Assembly: GCF_018598225.1 (NCBI RefSeq)
Contig: NZ_JAHESF010000033.1
Span: forward strand, 1 to 64,000
Source: Chryseosolibacter histidinae
Lineage (GTDB): Bacteria; Bacteroidota; Bacteroidia; Cytophagales; Cyclobacteriaceae
DNA: 64,000 nucleotides
Direction of reading: 5' to 3'
A program made the position numbers and the translations under genes. Under the pieces are notes generated by a model. That model saw only the letters and a list, made by a program, of their open reading frames with translations, was not told where the DNA came from and ran no database searches. Within the stretch, counting starts at the first letter, position 1. The number at the start of each line of letters is the position of its first letter. Shown here one piece after another: positions 7,989 to 15,704 of the stretch.

Positions 7989-9224
7989 CTATTTCTTTTT
8001 CGACCGTTTCTTCTTTTTCTTTTCGGCTTTGGCGATCACATCCTTGTATTGCGCATAGTTAGCAAGCTCGGCATTCGCTGCATCCAGTTTCCGGCTCGCT
8101 TCCTGCAGCTCTTGTTTGTAGATCGCTTCTTTGTCGCGGGTCAGCAGATTTTTTTTCATGCGCATCACACGGGCGTAGCTCTCGTCTATGCGCTGCCGTT
8201 TGATCTGGCCGTTCTCCACCATTCTTTTGATGATACCGTGCACCTTGTCTACCGTGCGCTCATCGCTGCCGGCAATGTTGTTTGAGAAGGTCATGATGTC
8301 TACACCGGCATTCACCGCCATCCGGATGGCATCTTCAAGACCATAGTGTTTAGTGATGGCGTGCATCTGCATATCGTCAGAGAACACCACGCCGTTGAAG
8401 TGCAGCCGTTGCCTCAGGATACCTGCCAGCACATCATCTGACAATGTTCCCGGGTGGCCATCGGGATCGAGCTTGCGGTTCACAATGTGCGAGGTCATCA
8501 CCGCATCCACATAACCGGAATCGATCAAAGATTGATAAGGTTTCAATTCGCGGTCTTCCCAGGTGTTGGTTACATCAGCGATGCCCAGGTGCGTGTCATC
8601 CTTCGAGCTGCCGTGGCCGGGAAAATGTTTCAGCGCCGTGAGCACACCATATTTACGGTGTTGCCTGATCACTTCTTTCGCCATCAGCGTTACGGAGTCT
8701 TCATTCGCCGAAAAGGCCCGGCCTACTTTAGCGATGATGGGATTAACTGGGTTTGATCTAAGGTCGACCACCGGGGCGAAGTTCACGTTGATGCCCAGGC
8801 CTGCCAGTGTTGTGGCCGTTGCCTCGCTGTAAAATTTCACCGAATCGAGCGAGGGTGATTTGCCCATAGCCTCAGCGGTAATTGACTTCGGAAATCCGTA
8901 TTTGTCTTTCAGACGGTTTACGCGGCCGCCTTCCTGGTCGATGCTCACCAGCAACGGAATGGGAGCCGCCTGCTGGTAGGTCCACACGATCTTCTTCAGC
9001 GCCACAAAAGAATTTCGCGGCGGAATATTTTTTTCGAAAATGATGATAGAGCCCACTTTGCCTTCCCTGATCTCCTGCAGCACCTGCTGATCTACTTCCG
9101 CTTTCGGAAAACCGATGAGGATCATCTGGCCGATCTTGATATCGAGGCTATCGCGGGTCTGTGCCGCGGTTTGAAAGGCAAAAAGTGTTAAGGTAAGGTA
9201 TACGGTGCTCTTAATAACGTTCAT
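7989..9224 (-). CDS. Glycoside hydrolase family 3 (beta-N-acetylhexosaminidase type)
   Basis: An exported GH3 enzyme of the NagZ/BglX type that removes beta-linked GlcNAc, plausibly from peptidoglycan fragments. The signal peptide ends near residue 22. Family blocks are SIDQEGGRVNRL (94-105), KHFPGHGSSKDDTH (199-212) and the nucleophile block FSDDMQM with D283. The C-terminal 50 residues are a charged helix ending in a run of lysines (EKKKKKRSKKK), unusual for NagZ. Its start overlaps the end of dacB by 14 bases, so translation is probably coupled. The pairing with a PBP4 carboxypeptidase supports a cell-wall role. Confidence 0.9.
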   Translation of the reverse strand: MNVIKSTVYLTLTLFAFQTAAQTRDSLDIKIGQMILIGFPKAEVDQQVLQEIREGKVGSIIIFEKNIPPRNSFVALKKIVWTYQQAAPIPLLVSIDQEGGRVNRLKDKYGFPKSITAEAMGKSPSLDSVKFYSEATATTLAGLGINVNFAPVVDLRSNPVNPIIAKVGRAFSANEDSVTLMAKEVIRQHRKYGVLTALKHFPGHGSSKDDTHLGIADVTNTWEDRELKPYQSLIDSGYVDAVMTSHIVNRKLDPDGHPGTLSDDVLAGILRQRLHFNGVVFSDDMQMHAITKHYGLEDAIRMAVNAGVDIMTFSNNIAGSDERTVDKVHGIIKRMVENGQIKRQRIDESYARVMRMKKNLLTRDKEAIYKQELQEASRKLDAANAELANYAQYKDVIAKAEKKKKKRSKKK

Positions 9225-10500
9225 GGATCATCTTTAAAATTTCCTGCATGTTGTTCCTCACGCTGCTCGTGGGGGCTACAAAATTATTACTCATGAACGA
9301 GAATATCAGTGTTTTGCCCGACTTGGTGATCAAAAAACCGCTGAGGCAATGGTTGTTGCTCAGCGAGCCTGTCTTGCCGAAAAGATACGGCGGGTCTCCC
9401 TTGTAATAATTTTTCACGGTGCCTTTCTTTCCGCCGATAGCCAGCAATGGGAACAGCCGCTCGCGGGGCACCATCTCGTAAAGTTTCTGCCACATCTGCA
9501 CTACGGAGCGCGGCGTGAACAGATTGAACCGCGACAATCCCGAGCCATCCACCCATGAGGGCTCGTCCTGGAGGTCTTTCAGAAAATTCTCTTTAACGTA
9601 TTTGATGGCGATCTCGGGCTGAAGGCTGTCGCTTACCGCATCGGCGCACATCAGCAACAGCTGTTCGGCAATAAAGTTATCGCTCTCCTGCATCAGCACA
9701 CGGAACAGGCTGTCGACTGGCATGCTGTACAACGTCTTTGTGTTTTGAGGGATCAGCTTGCTCACCGGTTTCACGTCACGTTTCAGGGTATCTGACAGCA
9801 GCGTTACGATGATATCTTTGTCGACCCTGATTGGAATATCCCACTCCCGGGTGCTTGATCGTCTCAGGCCCGGATGAAACTTGAAGTCGTTCGAGTGGAT
9901 CTCGCGAATGAACTGGTTCCTTTCCTTCTGCTCTCCCCTGGAATAATGTTTCCTGAAATACGGCGGATAGATGCGCGGTGAATCGCCCTCGAGCTTCACG
10001 GTAAAGATGTTGCCATAGACGGGAAAGGGCGATCGCTCAGCTGAATAATAGTAGTTGTAATCGTCCCATGCCCAGCCGTCACCCAGGCTGGAAGTGTGAA
10101 AGTTTGAGGAGGAGTAATACAACGGTACGGGCGCATTTCTGAGGAAGTCGTAAACCCGGTTGTTGTTAAAAACATTCTTGTACAACAACGACGGGTCTCC
10201 CGTTCCCCAGAAGATCAGTGAATCGCCATTTTGAACATACCGCAGCGCCGGAACGGAGTCTCCCAGGATCTTGAACGAAGCGAACATCGTGAAGATCTTG
10301 GTGTTGGATGCCGGCGTAAAGTACTTGGCCGAGTTGTATTCAAAGACATTTTTCTTTTTGTCAAGATCGTAGAGAATAAAGCCCGTATGATCTTTCAGGT
10401 CTTTTTCTATGCCGTTGAATTTTTTTGTAAGTGCCGGTCTCGATATCGGGGAACAGGAGGCGAGCAAGCCCAGCAGGAGCAGAGAACAAATAATGCGCAT
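9211..10500 (-). CDS. dacB: D-alanyl-D-alanine carboxypeptidase, PBP4 family (lipoprotein)
   Basis: A class C penicillin-binding protein (peptidase S13) that trims or opens peptidoglycan cross-links in the periplasm. The lipobox is LLASC with C16. The three active-site motifs are present: SxxK as S65-N-T-K68 in TPASNTKIF, SxN as SDN in MQESDNFIAEQ, and KTG in FGKTGSLSNNH. The 429-residue length fits the family. It starts 3 bases after the dinB-like gene and overlaps GH3 by 14 bases at its end. Confidence 0.92.
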   Translation of the reverse strand: MRIICSLLLLGLLASCSPISRPALTKKFNGIEKDLKDHTGFILYDLDKKKNVFEYNSAKYFTPASNTKIFTMFASFKILGDSVPALRYVQNGDSLIFWGTGDPSLLYKNVFNNNRVYDFLRNAPVPLYYSSSNFHTSSLGDGWAWDDYNYYYSAERSPFPVYGNIFTVKLEGDSPRIYPPYFRKHYSRGEQKERNQFIREIHSNDFKFHPGLRRSSTREWDIPIRVDKDIIVTLLSDTLKRDVKPVSKLIPQNTKTLYSMPVDSLFRVLMQESDNFIAEQLLLMCADAVSDSLQPEIAIKYVKENFLKDLQDEPSWVDGSGLSRFNLFTPRSVVQMWQKLYEMVPRERLFPLLAIGGKKGTVKNYYKGDPPYLFGKTGSLSNNHCLSGFLITKSGKTLIFSFMSNNFVAPTSSVRNNMQEILKMIHERY

Positions 10501-10502
10501 TA

Positions 10503-11006
10503 TTAAAGATAACGTTCGGTTAAGATCTTGCGGTGATGTGTTTCATGTCCGGGAATAATGTGCCCGAACATTGCCACCGTGAATTTTACCTTGTTAGCCG
10601 TGCCTTCGCGGGCAAGCATGGCAGGTGTAAAACTTTTAAAAAGGTCTATGGTAACGAGCCTCAGCCGTTCCATTTCGTCGGCCAGCTGCAGGATGGTGCG
10701 GCCGTGGGCGTTGGCTTCCGGGGCATAATCGTTCTCTTCAAATCCATGCAGCTCCGTCTTGTCGTTACGCGAAAACCTTAGCGCACGGTAAGACATGATC
10801 CGCTCGGCGTCCATCATGTGTGCCAGCACCTCTTTGATGGTCCATTTTCCATCGGCATACCGGTATTCGCCTTTTGATTCCGGAATGCTGCGCACAAGCT
10901 TCAGCATAACGTCGTTAGAATGTTTCATGGCTTCCAGTATATCCATGTCTTTAACGTTTTCTACATAACCGCGGTAGAAGGGGGGTATAGTCTCAATGTT
11001 GACCAT
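10503..11006 (-). CDS. DinB superfamily putative metal-dependent protein
   Basis: A DinB/YfiT four-helix bundle protein of 167 residues, usually a metal-dependent hydrolase or thiol transferase of unknown substrate. The metal-site histidines are seen in LAHMMDAERI and in the C-terminal GHIIPGHETHHRKIL. The start is ATG 11006. It heads the minus-strand operon, with only 2 bases to dacB. Upstream of it lies a repeat-rich gap in which no clear promoter is visible. Confidence 0.85.
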   Translation of the reverse strand: MVNIETIPPFYRGYVENVKDMDILEAMKHSNDVMLKLVRSIPESKGEYRYADGKWTIKEVLAHMMDAERIMSYRALRFSRNDKTELHGFEENDYAPEANAHGRTILQLADEMERLRLVTIDLFKSFTPAMLAREGTANKVKFTVAMFGHIIPGHETHHRKILTERYL

Positions 11007-11023
11007 GATTTTATGGGGTTTTA

Positions 11024-11153
11024 GGGATTAAAACTGGATTAACGGATTTTCTGGATTCAGGATTACCAAGTTTGACAATTTACCCGGAATAAAGATAGGA
11101 CACCGTTCCCTGATAAGGAACAGGAATACCGGATTAACTGGATTAAAAGGGAT
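11024..11153. repeat. GGATTAA-type interspersed repeat pair
   Basis: Two blocks built from GGATTAA, TGGATT and GGATTTT words (11024-11065 and 11131-11153) frame a short hairpin (GTTCC...GGAAC, 11105-11121). The words recur about every 10-11 bases. The whole 11007-11239 gap is repeat sequence, and no gene is visible in it. Confidence 0.6.
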
Positions 11154-11183
11154 GAGCGGAAGAAGAAGGTATGAGGTACGAAA

Positions 11184-11232
11184 TACGAGGTACGGAACTT
11201 CGTACCTCGTAATCGTTCCCGATAGCTATCGG
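11184..11232. repeat. Two adjacent perfect palindromes
   Basis: TACGAGGTACG (11184-11194) and CGTACCTCGTA (11201-11211) form a perfect 11-base stem with a 6-base loop, followed by the 14-base palindrome CCGATAGCTATCGG (11219-11232). They lie just beyond the 3' end of the pseudouridine synthase gene. They may act as a terminator-like structure but lack a T-run. Confidence 0.65.
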
Positions 11233-11239
11233 ATCGTAC

Positions 11240-12838
11240 TTATTTAAAATGTTTTAATCTAACGACCTCTTCTTTACTGAGGAATCTCCACTGGCCGCGG
11301 CTGAGGTCTTTTTTATCGAGGCCTGCATAAACGGAGCGGTCGAGTCGCACCACTTCGTATTCAAGGCTTTCGAAGATCCTTCTTACCACGCGGTTCCAGC
11401 CGATGTGAAGCTCTACGCCCACGGTTTTGCCATCTTCAGAGACAATGGCCAGGTCATCTACCACGGCACGGCCTTCTTCCAGCAGTACACCTTCCGTGAT
11501 CTTTTGAAAATCGGCTTTGGTGAGCGGGCGGTCAAGCTCTACTTTGTAAATCTTCTTTACGTTGTAAGAAGGATGCATCAGCTTATCGGCCAGGTCACCA
11601 TCGTTGGTGAGCAATAAAAGTCCTGTGGTGTTCCGGTCAAGGCGGCCAACGGGGTAGATACGCTCTTTTACGTTGTTGCCGATGATGTGCATCACGGTAT
11701 TCCTCTCCTGCGGATCTTCTGTGGTGGTCAGAAATCCCTTGGGCTTGTTCATGAGGATGTATACCGGCTTCTCGGCCTTCAGCACCTTGTTCTCGTAACG
11801 TACTTCGTCGCCGGGATTGACTTTATAACCCATCTCCGTAACGGTTTTTCCGTTCACGGAAACCAGGCCCATTTTAATGAGCTCGTCTGCTTCACGGCGG
11901 GAGCATACGCCGCTGTTGGCAATGTAGCGGTTCAGCCTGATCTTATCTGTCTGGGCGGGAGCTGTTACATCTTCGGCTGACCGGGCGCCTTTCGGTTTTT
12001 CGGCGTACCTGTCTTTCGATTTTTTGAAAAAGCCTCTGGGCTCGTCACCCGATGAATCTCTTCGCTCACGGGCGGGTTTGCCCCCGCGTTCTGATCTATC
12101 GAAAGGTTTGTCGAATGATTTCTTTTTAAAACGGCTTTCCGATGAAGTTTCCTCGCCGGAGTCGTCCTTTCCCCTGCGTCTTGAGGGCTTGTCGGAGTCT
12201 ACCGTGTTGAATTTCTTAAAACGGCCTCCACCGGAATCTTTGGAGAACGAGCTCTTCTTATTTCCATAAGACCTGTCGCCAGAGTCTGATGAGCGCTCAC
12301 CTCTTTTACCGTAAGGTTTGTCTGATCTGTTGTATCCACGATCTTCGGAATTGTTGTCGCGGGTGCGGCGTCTGGGTTTTTCGGAATCAGTACCGCTGAA
12401 TTTCTTAAAGCGTCCTCCGCCTGATTCTTCGCCACCCTTGCGCGGACCGGATGAAAAATTGCGCTTACCCGCGCCGTATGATCTCCCTCCAGATTCGGAT
12501 GAATCGTCCTCTCTTCTGCCATACAGTTTACCGGTTCCGCGGCCTTCTCCTGACCGGCGCGGTCCGGACGAATAGCCGCTTTTTCGGGCGCCGTATGATC
12601 TGCCCGATTCAGATGAATCGTCACCTCTTTTACCGTATCCGCCGGATTTTTTGAAAGCGCGGCCATCGCCGGAGCGTTCACTTTTTCCGAAAGATGAAGT
12701 TCCTGAACGTTTTGAGTCAGATTTCCTGAATGGCTTGTCGGATGATTTCTTCCTTCCGGAAAACGATCCTTCTCCGCTGTTTGAACGCGAAGAACCTCTT
12801 CTGCCAGAAGAAGGTCCGGATTGGTTACGCTTGGCCAT
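11240..12838 (-). CDS. rluB: RluB/RsuA-family pseudouridine synthase with long disordered N-tail
   Basis: It modifies uridine to pseudouridine in rRNA, most likely 23S helix 80 as in RluB; the exact site is inferred. Residues 1 to about 295 are Ser/Arg/Gly/Lys-rich and disordered, with repeated RSYGxxK/SSGPR and GGGRFKKF units. An S4 RNA-binding domain follows at about 300-345 (RLNRYIANSGVCSRREAD), then the catalytic domain with GRLDRNTTGLLLL, where D401 is the catalytic aspartate. The C-terminal GWNRVVRRIFE is typical. RsuA-family enzymes are usually 230-300 residues, so the tail doubles the protein. The first codons overlap the end of scpB by 14 bases. Confidence 0.92.
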   Translation of the reverse strand: MAKRNQSGPSSGRRGSSRSNSGEGSFSGRKKSSDKPFRKSDSKRSGTSSFGKSERSGDGRAFKKSGGYGKRGDDSSESGRSYGARKSGYSSGPRRSGEGRGTGKLYGRREDDSSESGGRSYGAGKRNFSSGPRKGGEESGGGRFKKFSGTDSEKPRRRTRDNNSEDRGYNRSDKPYGKRGERSSDSGDRSYGNKKSSFSKDSGGGRFKKFNTVDSDKPSRRRGKDDSGEETSSESRFKKKSFDKPFDRSERGGKPARERRDSSGDEPRGFFKKSKDRYAEKPKGARSAEDVTAPAQTDKIRLNRYIANSGVCSRREADELIKMGLVSVNGKTVTEMGYKVNPGDEVRYENKVLKAEKPVYILMNKPKGFLTTTEDPQERNTVMHIIGNNVKERIYPVGRLDRNTTGLLLLTNDGDLADKLMHPSYNVKKIYKVELDRPLTKADFQKITEGVLLEEGRAVVDDLAIVSEDGKTVGVELHIGWNRVVRRIFESLEYEVVRLDRSVYAGLDKKDLSRGQWRFLSKEEVVRLKHFK

Positions 12839-13454
12839 CAGGCTCTTTTGTCTCGGGTGATTCTGTTGTATCGGATGATTCTGTAGTGTCTGCCGTCTCG
12901 GTGTTCTGGCCTATGCTGTTCACTTCGCCGGTAAATTCTTTTGGTGTAGGCAGCTCAACGAGGTCGCTGATGCCGAAGTACTCCATGAATTTATTCGTTG
13001 TGCCGTAGAGCATCGGCCGGCCAATGCTGTCAGCCTTGCCGGTGATCTCGATCAAACCTTTGTCGAGCAGTTTCTGCACGGCATAGTCGCAGTTCACACC
13101 ACGGATGTTTTCGATCTCCGTTTTGGAGATGGGTTGTTTATACGCAATGATGGAAAGTGTCTCCATCGCGGAGGTAGACAATCTTTTTTTGGACTGCTGC
13201 TTGAGCAGGATGCTGATGCTGGCCTGGTAGGCAGGTTTGGTGAGGAACTGGTACCCGCCCGCGGCCTTGAAGAGCTGGAAAGAGTATTCCTCCGCCTGGA
13301 ATTTTTCATCGAGGCGCTGGATAGCCCCCACAATGTCTTCTTCAGGCACATCGGCATTGAACATTTCTGACAAACATGCCTTAATGTCGGCCAGCTTGAT
13401 CGGGCTGGGTGAACAAAATATCAGGGCTTCGATGTGATTCTGTAAAAAATCCAA
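12825..13454 (-). CDS. scpB: Segregation and condensation protein B
   Basis: ScpB is the winged-helix kleisin-associated subunit of the SMC-ScpA-ScpB condensin, acting in chromosome segregation. It has 209 residues with two winged-helix domains. Clear family blocks are LKQQSKKRLSTSAMETLSI, AYKQPISKTEIENIRGVNC and GRPMLYGTTNKFMEYFGI. The C-terminal 25 residues are a Thr/Glu/Ser-rich tail. It is followed, with 14 bases of overlap, by rluB, a pairing common in many bacteria. scpA is not in the window. Confidence 0.95.
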   Translation of the reverse strand: MDFLQNHIEALIFCSPSPIKLADIKACLSEMFNADVPEEDIVGAIQRLDEKFQAEEYSFQLFKAAGGYQFLTKPAYQASISILLKQQSKKRLSTSAMETLSIIAYKQPISKTEIENIRGVNCDYAVQKLLDKGLIEITGKADSIGRPMLYGTTNKFMEYFGISDLVELPTPKEFTGEVNSIGQNTETADTTESSDTTESPETKEPDGQA

Positions 13455-13505
13455 GTTCCAGGTGGTTTAAGTATAGACTCTCTTCTCGTTCGTGCTCGGC
13501 ATTTC

Positions 13506-13549
13506 GTCCCTCTTGCCAAAGAGGGACCGTATTTCCCACCGGGAAATAC
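13506..13549. repeat. Tandem perfect hairpins between dksA-like gene and scpB
   Basis: GTCCCTCTT / AAGAGGGAC (13506-13514 and 13519-13527, loop 4) is followed one base later by GTATTTCCC / GGGAAATAC (13529-13537 and 13541-13549, loop 3). Both stems are perfect 9-mers. They sit in the 102-base spacer. Without T-runs they are weak terminators, and may be an mRNA-stability or repeat element. Confidence 0.65.
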
Positions 13550-13556
13550 GAGGGAG

Positions 13557-14303
13557 CTAATCCTGCTGCATTAGCTTCGCTTCAATAGACTGCGTTGTGT
13601 GCGGCACAGCGATCAGCCTTTCTTTCGAGATCAGCTTTCCGGTAACGGAGCAGATGCCGTACGTTCCGTTCTTGATCCTGATCAGGGCATTCTCGAGGTT
13701 GGTGATGTATTTCTGCTGACGTGCGGCCAGCTGGCTGAGGTTTTCCTTCTCGGCGGTTTCTGCACCGTCTTCCAGCACCTTGGTATTTCCGCCCGAAGTA
13801 GCATCAGTACCCTCATCGTTGTTACGGTTCAGGGTTTCTTTCAGGATCTTGTATTCTTCCTTCGCTTTGTCGAGCTTCTTGGTGATCAGTTGCTGGAATT
13901 CTTTCAGTTCTTCTTCAGAATAACGCGTCTTATCCTCAGACTGTGAAGAGGGTTTAGACGGCTTGTGTGCCATGGGGCGTTGGTTGGGCATTTGAAAAAA
14001 ATTTAGTTGTGCATTCGCAGCTACTTTTGCTGCGGTTGCCGCGGGGGTTTTGGGGGCTTCTTTTGGCGGAGGAGCTATGGCTTTCTTCACGGGGGCCGGC
14101 GCCGCTTTTTTAGCCACTACCTTTTTAGCGATCTCTTTCTTGGGAGCTGCCTTGGGCGCTGCCTTCTTGGGGGTTGCTGCCTTGACTTTTTTAGCCGCGG
14201 GTTTTGCTTTTGCTTTTACAGGAGACGCTTTCTTAGCTTTCGCTGTGGGTTTAGCTTTCGCTGCTTTTTTAGACGGTTTGGCAGGTGTCTTTTTCTTAGC
14301 CAT
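13557..14303 (-). CDS. DksA/TraR-family protein with Lys/Ala/Pro-rich N-tail
   Basis: The C-terminal part, from about residue 125, is a DksA/TraR-like domain: a helical hairpin (RYSEEELKEFQQLITKKLD onward) followed by GTYGICSVTGKLISKERL. DksA relatives bind the RNA polymerase secondary channel. Only one cysteine of the usual four-cysteine zinc finger remains here. Residues 1 to about 100 are Lys/Ala/Pro repeats (AKPTAKAKKASPVKAK) like histone H1 tails, which suggests nucleic-acid binding. A strong phylum-type promoter precedes it. It is followed after 102 bases by scpB. I am confident of the family but not of the function. Confidence 0.85.
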   Translation of the reverse strand: MAKKKTPAKPSKKAAKAKPTAKAKKASPVKAKAKPAAKKVKAATPKKAAPKAAPKKEIAKKVVAKKAAPAPVKKAIAPPPKEAPKTPAATAAKVAANAQLNFFQMPNQRPMAHKPSKPSSQSEDKTRYSEEELKEFQQLITKKLDKAKEEYKILKETLNRNNDEGTDATSGGNTKVLEDGAETAEKENLSQLAARQQKYITNLENALIRIKNGTYGICSVTGKLISKERLIAVPHTTQSIEAKLMQQD

Positions 14304-14337
14304 TGTTTTATAGTTCCTCCGTTTGGTAAAAGATTCG

Positions 14338-14367
14338 CAAAATTATCAGGTTGCCCTCTAAAACAAA
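14338..14367 (-). promoter_or_regulatory. Bacteroidota-type promoter for the dksA-like gene
   Basis: Reading the minus strand, TTTG (14367-14364) is followed after 18 bases by TAATTTTG (14345-14338), an exact match to the TTTG / TAnnTTTG promoter of this phylum. The predicted start lies about 6 bases downstream, giving a leader of about 30 bases to the ATG at 14303. Confidence 0.7.
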
Positions 14368-14456
14368 AAATATTACAGAAAATTCCAACCCCACCAAAAT
14401 TTTCATCTTGATTTGATAACTTAAATCTCATATTAACCTCCATTACACAGTTTTTT

Positions 14457-15494
14457 ATGAAGCATTCGTTACTGATAATCCTTCTTTTTTTGATGATTTC
14501 GGGATGTGAAAAGATAAAAAAGGCAGATTCCCGCCAGGATATGGCACCTGGACCCATCACCCTTGTGATCCATGGTGGCGCGGGCACGATAAAACGTGAA
14601 AATATGACGCCCGAGAGGGAAAAAGCCTACCATGATGCACTGCAACAGGCTTTGGAGGCAGGATATAGTGTGCTTGACAATGGTGGAAGGAGCGTTGATG
14701 CGGTGATCGCCGCCATCAAGATCATGGAAGATTCTCCCTTGTTCAATGCAGGCAAGGGTGCCGTGTTCACCCATGACGGTAAGAACGAGCTCGATGCCTC
14801 CATCATGGATGGCAGCAATCTTATGGCCGGTGCGGTGGCGGGTGTCACCACCATTAAAAATCCCATTAAAGCCGCTTACGCCGTAATGACCAAATCCGAA
14901 CACGTAATGCTCATAGGAAAAGGCGCTGAAAAATTTGCCGAAGAGCAGGGCCTCGAGATCGTAAACCCGAGCTACTTTTTTGATTCCCTGCGATACGAGC
15001 AACTGCAGAATGCGCTGAAAAAAGATACCAGCAAAACGGCTGCGCTGATTGATCCTTATACCAAAGATAAAAAGTTTGGAACCGTAGGCGCCGTAGCACT
15101 CGATCAGTTCGGCAATATCGCGGCAGCAACCTCAACCGGCGGTATGACCAACAAAAAATATGGCCGTGTCGGTGATGCTCCGATCATCGGCGCGGGCACT
15201 TATGCAAATAATAAAAGCTGCGGCGTGTCGTCTACTGGATGGGGAGAATATTTTATCCGGCTTTCTGTGGCGCATGATATTGCAGCAATGATGGAATACG
15301 GCGGACTTTCACTCGAGCAAGCGGCGGACGGCGTGGTGATGAAGAAATTACCTGCGCTGGGAGGCGATGGTGGTATTGTTGCGCTCGACCGGCAGGGAAA
15401 TATCGCCATGACGTTCAGCAGCGCCGGCATGTATCGTGGATACATTCGTAAAAAAGGGGAAGGGAAGACGTTTATTTATAAGGACGATCAATAA
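14457..15494 (+). CDS. iaaA: Isoaspartyl peptidase / L-asparaginase (Ntn hydrolase, lipoprotein)
   Basis: A plant-type asparaginase that cleaves isoaspartyl dipeptides and asparagine. It matures by self-cleavage before the catalytic threonine, here T209 in KKFGTVGAVALD. Family blocks are LVIHGGAGTIKR (36-47), NAGKGAVFTHDG (97-108), TSTGGMTNKKYGRVGD (225-240) and the GDGGIVALD end block. A lipobox (MISGC, C17) predicts export and lipid anchoring. It is divergent from the dksA-like gene. Confidence 0.92.
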   Translation: MKHSLLIILLFLMISGCEKIKKADSRQDMAPGPITLVIHGGAGTIKRENMTPEREKAYHDALQQALEAGYSVLDNGGRSVDAVIAAIKIMEDSPLFNAGKGAVFTHDGKNELDASIMDGSNLMAGAVAGVTTIKNPIKAAYAVMTKSEHVMLIGKGAEKFAEEQGLEIVNPSYFFDSLRYEQLQNALKKDTSKTAALIDPYTKDKKFGTVGAVALDQFGNIAAATSTGGMTNKKYGRVGDAPIIGAGTYANNKSCGVSSTGWGEYFIRLSVAHDIAAMMEYGGLSLEQAADGVVMKKLPALGGDGGIVALDRQGNIAMTFSSAGMYRGYIRKKGEGKTFIYKDDQ

Positions 15495-15498
15495 ATGC

Positions 15499-15578
15499 AA
15501 TGTCCCGCAGATCCCACTGATTGGCGCAGATTAAAATGCAAGGGCATCTGCGTATATCCGCGTAATATGCGGGACATT
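15499..15578. repeat. Palindromic interspersed repeat, family A, copy 2
   Basis: The ends AATGTCCCGCA and TGCGGGACATT are exact complements. Inside are GGCGCAGATT, ATCTGCG and TCCGCG words in opposite orientations. It begins a few bases beyond the asparaginase stop. Confidence 0.8.
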
Positions 15579-15600
15579 TGACTCAAAGTATTTAAAAATC

Positions 15601-15695
15601 TCCCGCGGATCACGCAGCCAACGCAGAGGAAGACCCTCTTAGAAAACCTCTGCGATAATCCCAACCGGCTATCGGGGACTGCGTGATCTGCGGGA
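15601..15695. repeat. Palindromic interspersed repeat, family A, copy 3
   Basis: The 17-base ends TCCCGCGGATCACGCAG (15601-15617) and CTGCGTGATCTGCGGGA (15679-15695) are complementary with one mismatch. AACGCAGAGG and AACCTCTGCG form an inner inverted pair. Copies 2 and 3 lie side by side between two convergent genes and fill the gap. Confidence 0.8.
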
Positions 15696-15704
15696 AATTG
15701 AATG

